A program made the translations under genes and the position numbers. DNA of 64,000 nucleotides from Jaltomata sinuosa. Taxonomy: Eukaryota > Streptophyta > Magnoliopsida > Solanales > Solanaceae. Location: the NCBI GenBank assembly GCA_003996215.1, contig QJPP01007217.1:310001-374000 (forward strand), given 5' to 3'. How positions within the stretch are numbered: position 1 is the stretch's first letter; every line of letters begins with the position of its first letter. Below are positions 12,801 to 23,571 of the stretch, one piece after another. The notes beneath the pieces are model-generated. The model had not been told where the DNA came from. It worked only from the letters and a program-made list of their open reading frames with translations, and ran no database searches.

Positions 12801-13044
12801 TATTTTGAAGAAAGACTTAGCGGATGTCAAGTGAGTTTTGATCAAAAGGCGATTTTAGTATCACTCTTGCTGACCTCTGGCTTGTTTTCAGACGCTGGCA
12901 AATCTTGCATCTGGAGGCTGCATGATTGGCATTCCACTTCTCTATTGTGTAGCAATTGTGACCTTGGTACATTGCGGAAAGATGGCATGGAGGAGATTGA
13001 TAGAAAACCGAAGCAGGGAAGGGAACATTAGCAATAGCCAGTAA
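6801..13044 (+). CDS. APH1: Gamma-secretase subunit APH1-like protein
   Basis: Polytopic membrane subunit of the presenilin/gamma-secretase intramembrane protease, which assembles with presenilin, nicastrin and PEN-2 in the endomembrane system. Six exons: 6801-6913, 7702-7857, 9989-10074, 11472-11597, 12192-12319 and 12892-13044. All introns are GT-AG and the frame is intact, giving 253 aa against about 250 for plant APH1. It begins MTVAAGIGYALLALGPSL and has about seven hydrophobic segments. The TM4 packing motif is G121-xxx-G125-xxx-A129, so the third Gly of the animal GxxxGxxxG motif is Ala here. The conserved His171 and His197 are present at the same numbers as in human APH-1. The C-terminal tail is short and polar. 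The start ATG at 6801 follows a purine-rich leader. Introns are long (intron 2 is 2.1 kb) and intron 1 holds two SINEs. The gene appears fully functional; I see no other plausible identity. Confidence 0.97.
6970..7069 (+). mobile_element. TTG-tailed SINE (TS/Au-like), copy A
   Basis: In APH1 intron 1. It reads GCCTGAGGGTCTATCGG, then ACAGCCTCTTTACCC, then CTCACTTGTGGGATTATAC, and ends in TTGTTGTT. The tRNA-derived 5' part with the pol III boxes is missing or eroded. The same sequence order recurs in four more copies in the window. Confidence 0.8.
7341..7459 (-). mobile_element. TTG-tailed SINE (TS/Au-like), copy B, inverted
   Basis: Also in APH1 intron 1 but in reverse orientation: it starts with the complement of the tail (CAACAACAACAACAACATCA) and runs through TACCCAGTGAAATCCCACAA to GACCCTCGGCTC. 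It is about 270 bp from copy A, which makes an inverted SINE pair within one intron. Confidence 0.85.
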
Positions 13045-13238
13045 GCAAGGATAACCTTTTTCTTATGACTGAGGAGTGTCAAGATTAGTAATTGGCAGAT
13101 ATGTCTGATGCATGGAGCATTTCTGTAGTGTATTGGAACTGTATTCTTGTACAAAAACGACTCCCGGGGGCGGTACAAGGGAAGGCTAGTAAAACGTTTG
13201 CTTAGAGTGGACTCTATGGTTTCATTTTGGCCAAATAT

Positions 13239-13455
13239 ATATATAGCCACTCAAACTTGACATGAAATTTCATTTTAACACACTATATTTGCCAAATTCC
13301 TAGGTGAAGTTGATACATATGTATTATATGTAATTATTTAATATTAAGGGTAGAAAGTGAAAAATATAGTAATTTTTTTTGATTTCATAAATTGGACAAG
13401 TGAATTGCAATAACTAATTTTAGTATAGGGGTCAAGTAAAATGAAACAAAGGGAG
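13239..13455. mobile_element. Stowaway-like MITE, left end eroded
   Basis: The right end AAATGAAACAAAGGGAG is followed by TA, as in Stowaway elements. The left end (CACTCAAACTTGACATGAAA) is only weakly complementary, so the left boundary is approximate. Confidence 0.5.
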
Positions 13456-14196
13456 TATCAGTTACTCCTATTAATAGAGTTATTGAATTATAGACAATTT
13501 TTTTTTTTTTTTTTTTGGGTTTTCCGTTGGTGTCTGTTGTTCGAATTGAAAACAGATTAATTTGAATTGTGCATTGTAGGACTTTTTTTTAGGGGCGACA
13601 CTCTAGTGGAGAGATGACAATTATCCCATTGCATTTTCTCTTCCAAAATTATGATTACACAAGCTAAGGGCCTGTTTGGACATGTAATATAAAATCATGA
13701 TATGAAATTTATATTGATATGAAGTTTTTATTTGGACATGTAATTTAGATTTTTTAAGTTGTATTTTTTTTTTCATAAACAAGAAAATCCCACAAATTGT
13801 GAAAACTATCAAAATCTCTCAATTGCTTACACAATCTTGCCAAATGAACAAATCATAATTCATAAATAAGATATCGAAATATCCTAAGCCACTCCATCGA
13901 TAAACCCATATTTCCATGTTCTTTTTATAAATAAATATTTACGATTATAAACTTTCAAATACACATAATTTTATAAAAGTTCGCTAATCAACAATAGCGT
14001 AACTAATTATTATTCAATATAATCCGTTTACATGATACAAATAATTTCTTCACACAGAGCATGAATCTTTCTTGATAAAATTTTAAATAATAAATTTCTT
14101 TTCACAAAATATAAATAAGTCAAATTTTATATTTTAAAAAGTTAAAATTCAGATCATGCTGTTTTTGTAAGGATTTGATGATCCCGATCATGCTTA

Positions 14197-14300
14197 TCGA
14201 AAACAGCCTCTTTATTTCACTACGATGTCTGCGTCCCTGTACCCCAGACCCTATTGTTGGGAATATAATATAGTGGGTATGTTATTGTTGTGGTTGTTTG
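14197..14300 (+). mobile_element. TTG-tailed SINE (TS/Au-like), copy C, decayed
   Basis: Recognisable blocks are GAAAACAGCCTCTTTA, then TACCCCAGACCCTATTGTTG, then TAGTGGGTATGTTATTGTTG. It lies about 220 bp upstream of the TIC110 start codon, so it sits in or next to that promoter. Confidence 0.7.
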
Positions 14301-14470
14301 ATGATCCCCCATCATATATTTAACACTAATTTGAAATCATAACTGTAGCTATCTTCTTCTCCGCCCAATTAGAGAAAGTTGTACCTATCTTCCAAACTCT
14401 TTACTCCGTTAAACCCTATAAACCCTCTTTCACAACACCATCTTCTATTCTCAATTCTCTCCAACAAGTA

Positions 14471-14495
14471 TAGTAGTAGTAGTAGCAGCAGCAGA
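14471..14495 (+). repeat. (AGT)n(AGC)n trinucleotide run in TIC110 leader
   Basis: A short perfect run of TAG/AGT triplets passing into CAG/AGC triplets, about 30 bp upstream of the presumed TIC110 ATG. Confidence 0.85.
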
Positions 14496-16702
14496 AGGGA
14501 TAGATACATCATACACCACAATATGAACCCATCACTTCTCCTCCCTACCAATCAACCTTCTCTAAACACCACTTTCCTCTCTCCTTTTCTCAATCCTACC
14601 CCTCTCCCTCTTACCCATAAGTTCTACCTAAAACGACATCCTCATCAATCTACCGTCCGTTCATCTGCGGACAAACCTACTACTTCGGATGTCTTTGGAG
14701 GTAAAAAGGAGTTTCCGGTGACCAATAAGAATAGCCAGCTCAGCTTTGCTATTTGCTTCTGCTATTGCTGCTGGATACGGACTCGGTGTTCGTTTTGGTG
14801 GGTCCCGGAATGCTGGTTTGGGTGGTGCTGTTGCTCTTGGTGCAGCTTATGCATTGAATTCCTGCACTCCTGAAGTTGCTGCTATTAATTTACATAACTA
14901 TGTTGTTGATTTTGACGATCCTGATGCCTTGAAGAAAGAAGATATTGAAGCAATTGCTAATAAGTTTGTGTCCACTATAACCATTTGATTCATTTATCTG
15001 TTTTTCTGTACCTCTTTGCCTTTACCCATTTGTTTCTTTTTATGTTTTAGGTATGGTGTCAGCAAACAGAATGAGGCATTCAATGCGGAGCTACGAGATA
15101 TATATTGCCGATGGGTGCACTAAAGTACTAATTTGTTACAAAACCTCTTCAATGTAATATGATAATCTCTCTTTTTTCATTTTCGGGTGTTGTTTTTTCT
15201 TTCTATGAATTGCTTGCTTGGAATAAAGTAGCAGAATTTTACCCTATTAAGCACATTGTAGGACAAAGTATGGCTTTTGTTCTTGCTACGTCGAAGCATA
15301 TTTATCTTTCTTCCTTTCCCGAGATGTGTGTCAACTTTTGCAAATCAAAAGAAAATGGAAAAGATTGTACCTTTCTGGAATTACAACTTCTTGCACATAC
15401 TTTTCTGTAATACTTCAGTTCCTTATGACCCAGAAAATGTCAAAAATTGCTAACCTTGTCTTGGCATATACTTGTCTCGGACACCTAAAAGGAATCAAGT
15501 AGAGTAGTATTTTACTGATACATTTATAGTGTTTATCTTGAATTTTAACGTTTTTGTCTATTTTATTTACCAATGACAAGGAATGACGAACTTATCAGTT
15601 TAAACATTGTTAGCTCATCTACCGTTGCTTATGCATCAAATTTTGTTTCTGTTCAGGTATGTATCTGCTGTCCTTCCGATCGGGACTGAAGAACTTAGAG
15701 GCGAAGAAGTTGATGCAATAATCAAATTTAAAAATGTATTGGGAATTGATGATCCAGATGCAGCAGATACGCATATGGAGGTAGCTTGAAGTATTCATCT
15801 GATTCTATACCTCAGAATTATAAAACTTCTAGCTGTGGTTAGAATGTTATGTTATTAAATAATTTGTCAAGTGTTGAGAAACTCTTACGTGCTGATCTCT
15901 CAGATTGGTAGGCGAATCTTCAGGCAAAGACTTGAAACGGGAGATCGTGATGGAGATATGGAGCAGCGTCGGGTAAGTCATCTCTTCAAATAGCTTCAGT
16001 TTCCAAAGAATATACCGCCTTTAGTTATCAAATAACAACAAATGGAACTTGATCATTTTTTACTTCTCCAGTGCAGGCATTTCAGAAGTTGATATATGTC
16101 TCAACTCTCGTATTTGGAGAAGCATCTGCTTTCCTTTTACCTTGGAAACGTGTTTTCAAGGTTACCGATGCCAGGTAGTGGATAATTTGATGCATCTCCT
16201 TTATCCCCTTCTCTCTCTCCCTCATTCGTGGAATATTCAGATTGTGCAGTGGCATGGCCTGCTTGTGTGGCTTTAACATTTCTGTATTTTGATTGAGGTT
16301 TCTGTCATTCGTCCCTTTCTCTGTCCCCTTCATTTGTGTAGTATTAGATTTCTCCATAGTGCGACTCCCTACTTCCTTTTACCCGTTTTAACATTTTTGT
16401 CATTAGGTTGAGGTTGCTGTCAGGGACAATGCGCAACGGTTGTATGCCTTCAAGCTTAAGTCTGTTGGGCGAGGTAAATTTGGTCTATTGATGCCTCTGA
16501 AGGCACTTTTACTTTCTTCTAATGTAATCTATTCAGAGAAAATCTTTTTATATGTTTTCTTTTGCATCCCTGAATAAAACTAATGCTTTTCCATAAACTT
16601 TCAAGCTACTTGCCAATATTCTTGGATTTGTTTTCTAAAATTTTCACTCTCTATTGTGGTGATTTTAATAAATCAGTTTATGTGCTTAAGTTTGGCTCTT
16701 TT

Positions 16703-17107
16703 CAATGCCGGCTCTACCTTATAAGAAGAAAGGCAATCTCCTTAGGCCCCCAAATTTGAGGGGCCTCATTTTTTTTTTAGCAATAATAGATTATAGTTTT
16801 TCTTAAAAAGAAATATTGAATACTATTTGTAGAAAAAATAAAGTTTTTATACAAAAGAAAAGAATTACTAGAAGAAGTTTAATATATCTGGAGTACTATG
16901 TCTCAAGAAAGATTAAATGCATTGATTATATTATCAAATTGAAAAAGAATTATTAGAAGAAGTCGATTAGAAAAAATTATCAACAACTTTGCATCTCAAG
17001 ACATTTAAAAAGTAGACTTTATGAAAAAATATATTAATTTTTCTTAAAAATTTAAGGCCTCAATTGGATTTTGGCCTTAGGCCACTAACGTGCTAGAGCC
17101 GCCCTTG
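16703..17107. mobile_element. hAT-like MITE with perfect 8-bp target-site duplication
   Basis: A 405-bp element in TIC110 intron 6. The left end is CAATGCCGGCTCTA and the complement of the right end is CAAGGGCGGCTCTA. It is flanked by the identical octamer GCTCTTTT at 16695-16702 and 17108-17115. Subterminal inverted blocks GGCAATCTCCTTAGGCC and TTGGCCTTAGGCC are also present. No transposase frame remains, so it is non-autonomous. Confidence 0.88.
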
Positions 17108-19091
17108 GCTCTTTTGTGGTATGTGGTGCTTAATCCTGAATAAAGATGAATCGTCCCATTAGGCTCCATATATGGCATGTGTTTGGTATGTTCCACTTGT
17201 GCACTGAGTAGAGGTTTTTTTTAAGTCTTTCTGTCACTTCAAATTTCTCTACGTTTAGTGAGATATCCTGTTGGCTTATGGGTTTTGAGGGCCTTCTGAC
17301 GATAGCTCTTGAATCTGGTTATCTCCTTGTTGCTTAGAGTAGAGTGGGTCTTTGTATGAATTCCACCAATCTTATGTGGAAAATGTCAATTCTTTCATTA
17401 TTTTCACGAAATCCACTCTTAGTAGCTAATTTACCTTGAAATTCTACGTTATGGTGGTGTCGGGGTGAATTTCACTTGTTTTTTCATGAGTTAATTCCTC
17501 CACTGCACTTCAGAAGTTTGCATGGTTAACTACTTGACATGTTCCAGATATTGATGTGAACCAGCTGGTCAGTTTGAGAGAAGCACAGCTTGCATATCGA
17601 CTGTCGGATGAGGTAATGTCTAAAAAATGATCATAATTCTACTTCATATCCCTGTAAAAATATATTTTTCTCCTCGAAAAAGGAGATAAGATTGCTGTGA
17701 TTTTGTTGCACAATATTCATGATTGAATTTACTTTGTCCCTGTATTCTGTCATCAAATATATGCACAATCATGACCATTTCTTTCTGTTTGCAGCTTGCA
17801 CATGAGATGTTTAAGGAGCATGCAAGAAAGCTTGTTGAGGAAAGCATATCAATTGCAGTTGGCATTTTGAAGTCAAGGACAAGAGCAACGTAAGGTCTTT
17901 AAGTATATTTAACCTCTTAAAAAGGGAATTTTTATTTTACTGGATAAATTTTTTACTAAGCAATTCTAGGTAATAGAAATGGGATAACTCCTATAATTTC
18001 TAGCACGGCATAATTTTCCATATTCTTTGCTTGTATCATTTGTTTAATACAAACTGATTGGGGTCGTTCAGCAGGGAACTCACATGTGTCATTGAGGAAC
18101 TTGATAAGATATTGTCATATAATAATTTGCTAATCTCACTGAAGAACCATACTGATGCTAGTCGCTTTGCTCCTGGCATTGGGCCAGTTTCCTTAGTAGG
18201 TATGTATGTTGATGATCTTGTCTGACTCTTCTTATGGAACTTGTTTTAGAAGTCGCGGGTTTCTATCAAGTCCCGTGAAATCCTTTCATGGAGCTCTTTT
18301 CTTTCATCTGTTTGTTGTTTGTATCTCAGTTTGTTAGCTGGAGTTAATTTTCCCTTTTCTTTGTTCTTTTTTTTCCTGCTCCATCAGGAGGGGAGTATGA
18401 TGGTGATAGGAAAATGGATGACCTAAAACTTCTCTACAGAGCATATGTTACAGATTCTTTGTCAAGTGGTCGGATAGAAGAAGACAAGGTAGGTACCACA
18501 TTTGTTTCTCCTTCATTCGTTCTGCTTTGTAGGGTTTTTGGAATTATCATTTTCTACTTGTCTGCCATTTTGGCAGGAGAATTTGAATTTCTCTGCTTTT
18601 CTCTCTGCTTTTCTCTCATGCATTTGTCGGACTAAGTTATGTTAAACATATATATGAATGGACAGGAAGTTTAAGGCACATACTCCTTTTCTCTTATCCA
18701 GCTTCAAATTTCAATATGTTATTCTGGTATGGGTAGAAAAATAATGGGGATACTAGTGGATTTGTTTTTCCAATGGAAAATGGCTTGTCCCCACCCCTCG
18801 TGTCTATAACTGGACAGGAGCAGACACATTCTTTTCTCTTTTCCAGCTTTCCTGTGGTTGAAAATGCTGATATGGAAAGACAGAATGTCCCTCCATTTTA
18901 CTCCCTTATCTTGTATCGTTGTCCTCCTGTAATGATCTCTCTTTGTTCTGTAATGAACTAGAAGCGAAAAATGGAAGATGTGGAGAAAACAAGCACAAAA
19001 TTGTGGTGGTGGGCCAAGATTATAAGTTGTTGAATCAAGAGGACTGATATGATGTTAATGTTTAGACACTAGAAAGAGAAGTGGATGACCT

Positions 19092-19166
19092 GGTACGGAC
19101 AAGGTTTGTACACTCTACCCTACCCAGACCCCACTTGTGGGATTACACTGGGTATGTTGTTGTAGT
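19092..19166 (+). mobile_element. TTG-tailed SINE (TS/Au-like), copy D, 5'-truncated
   Basis: In TIC110 intron 10. Only the 3' part remains: CACTCTACCCTACCCAGACC, then CCACTTGTGGGATTACACTG, then GGTATGTTGTTGTAG. Confidence 0.8.
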
Positions 19167-20639
19167 TTCACTGTGCGCGAAATTTAAGGAAGGGAAGAGA
19201 ACCTTCGAAACTTGTGGTCATCAACCAAAGGTGTGTATTACATAAGCAAAAATGCCCTTTGAACTTTGTGATCTTAAACATGCCACATCCTTCCTAAAAG
19301 GGAGTGTTATTAAGGGTATAATATTGAAATTAAAAACTTACTAATATAGACAGAAATTTTCTTTTTCATATAGACTAAAAAAGAAAGTAAGACATGCAAA
19401 TTGAAACAGAGAAATTACTTAATATGGAGTAATTCAACCTTGTGGAATCTTGGTTTCTGGGTGTAGGCTATAACTACAATATCTAGTAATGCGATAATAG
19501 AGTTTGTTTAATAGCTGCAAGCAGAGCAGTCTATGTTCTTCTAAGGCTCTTTGCATGCAGATCAGTCTATGTTCTTCATTATCACATTAAGGATTACCCT
19601 TAGCTTGTTTCGTGGAACCAATTTCTTATTGATGAGATGGTTTCTGGGACCATTCGGTCTTTAGACCGATACGCTCGTAAGATTTGGAGCATTTGAATCC
19701 TTCCTTGTTTAAATAATGTGCTCAATTGTTTTGCTTCCTAATGAGTGTTCACTTACATTACATGCCATAGAATCATCCAGATGCTGTAGGCGTTCTCTTG
19801 CATCTTCTCTAGGCCATTTGATTTGTTATTCTGTTTATCATTTAGTTATATGCCTCTTAACCTCAACTTTTCTTCCTCTTGTAGCTTGCTGCTTTAAACC
19901 AATTGAGAAATATATTTGGTTTGGGGAGACGAGAAGCAGATACAATCACATTGGATGTCACCTCAAAGGTATACCGTAAACGACTTGCTCAAGCTGTTAC
20001 CAGTGGTGAATTAGAAGCGGCTGAGAGCAAAGCAGCCTATCTTCAAAATCTTTGTGAAGAATTAAAGTTTGATCCGCAAAAGGCTCTTGAGATTCATGAA
20101 GGTAACACGTGACTTTGATGTAACTCATCTTCTAATGTATATTGAGTGACATGTTCATGCTTAATTCTCTTATCTGGAGAGGGAAGGCATTTGGAAGTAG
20201 TCAAGTTTTTAGTCGCACATGAGGAGTGCTAAGAAGAACTTGTTGAGGTTATTTGTTCTAGTTTTAGTTGGCTCCTCAGTAAGGAACAATAGAAGTGAGG
20301 TTTTTAAGTGCAAAATAAAGACTCCAAATTTTTGTTTTCTACTGTATTACTATTTTTTTTTGAAACTGGTAACATGTAGTTTTCTACTGTATTACTAAAC
20401 CCTCATCCTCTAGCAGTTCTTGAAATTTGAGGTTTTTCCTTTTCAGTATAGTTGTATAGAATTGTTAGTTGCCCTCCTTCCGATAAAACCAGCGATTAGC
20501 TTTGCCATGAAGCTGGAGTTGAGAATAGGAGTGTTGTTTATAGCACCTTCAGTGTCATCAGTTTTCTTTTCGGCTATTAGTAGTTTAATTTTATGATTGA
20601 ACATCCTAAAGCTAGTTCTGTTGGGTTGAGCACCAGGTC

Positions 20640-20815
20640 CAGTTCCCAGCAGAGACAAAACACTAGGTGGTTACTTCCCATCTGTTCTAGCCTTGGTGGA
20701 CAGAGTTACATAGGGAGTTACCTGGTACCTGTTGCTGGTGGGAGGTGGCAGGTATCCCGTTGAATTAGTCTAGGTGCGCGCAAGTTGGCCTGGACACCCC
20801 GGTTATAAAAGAAAG
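20640..20815 (+). mobile_element. Solanaceae-type SINE with A-rich tail, copy 1
   Basis: In TIC110 intron 11. Diagnostic blocks are ACACTAGGTGGTTACTTCCC, then GGTGGACAGAGTTAC, then GGAGGTGGCAGGTATCCCGT, then TAGGTGCGCGCAAGTTGGCC, ending in GGTTATAAAAGAAAG. The same order is found at 61115-61266, which establishes a dispersed family. Confidence 0.8.
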
Positions 20816-23571
20816 TGTTTTTTTTTCGGGAGTGTTGCAAGTAGTGAGGGTGCAAAACCTTAAGAGTGAGTCTTTTATGTAGTGAACTGGGAAGGGAATC
20901 AGGGAATTGTTGATGTCAGTCCTATTGGCATGTGAACAGCAGTGACCGCTTATATGTAGTATCTTGGATTCTGTGCTCCAGTTTAGTCGAGGTACTTTTA
21001 CACTGAAAATGCCTTGTGCCATCTAGGTAATGCCTTGATGTGTCGTGTTATGAACTGATTTTCTTTTTTCCAAATCACATAAATATGAAACATGAACTTT
21101 ACTATGTGCCTGATGCATTCGTCCAAAACCTTCTAAAGATTGCGAAAAGAAAAATCGTGATCTATTGTGTTGTACTGAAAAAGCTTGTCTTCGCTTTTCA
21201 TTTTCAGAAATCTACAGGCAAAAGCTTCAGCAGCTTGTCGCTGATGGAGAACTATTGGAGCGCCTGCAGGTAATGCTTTGCGTTCCCAAGCAAACGGTTG
21301 AAGCTGCTCACGCAGATATCTGTGGCAGTTTATTTGAAAAGGTAACTGTCATTCCCTTCTCTATAGATATTGCGTCATTTTGTTCAATATTATGCTATGC
21401 AACCGATTGGGCTATAAAAAAATGAGGCAAATGTTGCTATGGCTTAATAAAGAAGTTTGTATACAGAGTCTTTTCTCTTCTGTTAAATAGCTAAGTGGAG
21501 TTTGATATTTTGAGTGCTTGCAGTTGCCTTTAGGAATTTGCTGCCAACTCCAGTTTAGTTGCTATACGTACCTCTCCTTTAGATTGTGATAAATTACAAT
21601 AACTTCCAGTACTGTTTAGAATGTCGATAAAGAGATCTGCTTTGTGCTAACTTTTAATTGAGGAGATGCTTGCAAGTGCTTCTGTCATCCGCAAAGTTAC
21701 ATTTTATTCACCCCATACCCTTATCGCATGTGTTTCATGGCGCGTGAAAATTGAATAAGTTGGGTCATAAATGTTGGGGAAAAGCAGTTAGGACAAAAGA
21801 CTACTGCTTGATTGCTTGTACCTTTTTTTTTCCTTATTTTGCTTTTGAAAACACTGTTGAACAGTAATCGCATTGTAAAAAGCCACGTGAGAGATTTTGT
21901 ATATTAGATTACGAGTTATAGTTTTCAATATTGAAGTGGATTGATCTCTTTCAACTTCTTACGGTGCAAAAGGTATTGATTTAATCTGACCCCACGCCCC
22001 TCGATCAATATAAATATTGTTGGCAGGTGGTTAAGGAAGCAATTGCTTCTGGAATAGATGGTTATGATGCTGAAATCAAGAAATCTGTGAGGAAGGCAGC
22101 ATATGGTTTACGATTAACCAGGGAGGTTGCCATGACTAGTGCTAGTAAGGCAGTAAGTATCAGGATGCTAATTCTGGTTTATGGGTTGTAAAAATTCTTT
22201 GATTCCACTACGGAAAATATACCTCCATATCTTTCTAATTACATTCAGTGGCTTCACAAACACAGGTCAGAAAGATTTTCATCAGTTACATTCAAAGGGC
22301 CCGAGGAGCTGGAAGCCGCACTGAATCAGCCAAAGAACTGAAAAAGATGATAGCCTTTAATAGTTTGGTTGTGTCTCAACTAGTTTCGGACATCAAGAGT
22401 GAATCGTCTGATACACCACCAGAAGAGACGCGAAAGGAACAGGTTCAACAAAACGACGAGGAGGATGAGGAGTGGGAGTCCTTGCAATCACTAAGGAAAG
22501 TAAAACCCAGCAAGGACAATTTGAGAAAGGAAATCCAAACCGAGATTACTCTCAAGGATGATCTTCCGGAAAGAGATAGAACAGACCTTTACAAGACATA
22601 CTTGCTCTTTTGTCTAACTGGGCAAGTTACTAGAATTCCTTTTGGGGCGCAGATCACTACAAAGAAGGATGACTCTGAATATGTTTTACTAAGTCAACTT
22701 GGTAGCATCCTTGGGTTGACCGATAAGGAGATTGTTGAAGTGCACCGAAGTTTAGCTGAGCAGGCTTTTAGGCAACAAGCAGAGGTGATCTTAGCTGATG
22801 GACAGCTAACGAAGGTCAGAATGGAACAGCTCAATGAGTTGCAGAAGAATGTCGGCTTGCCACCAGAGTATGCTCAGAAAATAATAAAGAGCATCACAAC
22901 AACAAAACTGGCAGCAGCCCTTGAAACTGCTGTTGGTCAGGGAAGGCTGAGCATTAAGGAGATTAGAGAATTGAAAGAGTCTTCAGTAGACATAAACACC
23001 ATGATATCTGAAAGTTTACGTGAGAATCTTTTCAAAAAGACTCTGGATGATATCTTCTCATCTGGTACTGGAGAGTTTGACGAAGCAGAGGTATATGAGA
23101 ATATCCCAAAAGATCTTAATATAAATGCTGAGAAGGCCAAAAAAGTTGTTCATGAACTAGCTCGTAGCAGATTATCAAACTCACTCATTCAGGCCGTGTC
23201 ACTTTTGAGGCAGAGAAATTATAAAGCATTGATATGAATTTGATCTTAAGATGGCTGTTGGTTTTGCTTGAATTCATCATGTTGTATATGTTTGTTGCAG
23301 TTTTAATGCTTCTTCTGTGTTTTTGTAGGTTTCTTCTCTCAATGATTTGTTAGCTTGTGACAAGGCTGTTCCTGCAACACCATTATCTTGGGAGGTACCA
23401 GAAGAACTGGTTGATCTTTTCATCCTATATGTGAAGACTGATCCACCTCCAGAAAAGTTGTCCAGATTACAGTATCTGTTAGATATAAGTGATTCAACTG
23501 CAGAAACATTGAAAGCTGTGAAGGATAGACCACTACCGAATTCGGCAGGGGGTGAGGAGTTTGTATTTTGA

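Larger units (their letters stand above)
13045..14522. other. Spacer between APH1 and TIC110
   Basis: Head-to-tail spacer of 1.5 kb. It holds a Stowaway-like remnant, a T-run at 13499-13516, a decayed element starting GGGCCTGTTTGGACATG near 13669 whose partner end I could not find, a SINE, and the TIC110 leader. No TATA box is obvious in front of TIC110. The leader carries the trinucleotide run described separately. I see no additional gene. Confidence 0.6.
14523..23571 (+). pseudogene. TIC110: TIC110, chloroplast inner-envelope import component, with several disabling lesions
   Basis: TIC110 is a protein of about 1000 aa anchored in the chloroplast inner envelope by N-terminal hydrophobic helices; its stromal part binds incoming preproteins and recruits chaperones. 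Exons by homology: 14523-14963, 15051-15110, 15657-15780, 15904-15972, 16077-16174, 16407-16473, 17548-17612, 17795-17889, 18075-18199, 18388-18488, 19885-20101, 21208-21341, 22027-22152, 22266-23231 and 23329-23571. The Ser/Pro/Thr-rich transit peptide (MNPSLLLPTNQP), the membrane segment RIASSALLFASAIAAGYG, the repeated helical region and the C-terminus EEFVF are all recognisable. Lesions: exon 1 loses about a dozen residues after GKKEF and shifts frame; the exon 2 donor is AT, not GT (15111); exon 5 is one base short; exon 12 lacks about eight residues after ADGEL; the exon 14 donor is AT (23232), so read-through ends at TGA 23235-23237. Substitution elsewhere looks modest, suggesting recent loss. 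Assembly or base-call error is the main alternative. Confidence 0.93.

Noticed and set aside
15111..15656. TIC110 intron 2 as a U12-type AT-AC intron
   Set aside because: The 5' end is ATGGGTGC, not ATATCCTT, there is no matching branch site near the 3' end, and the intron ends in AG.
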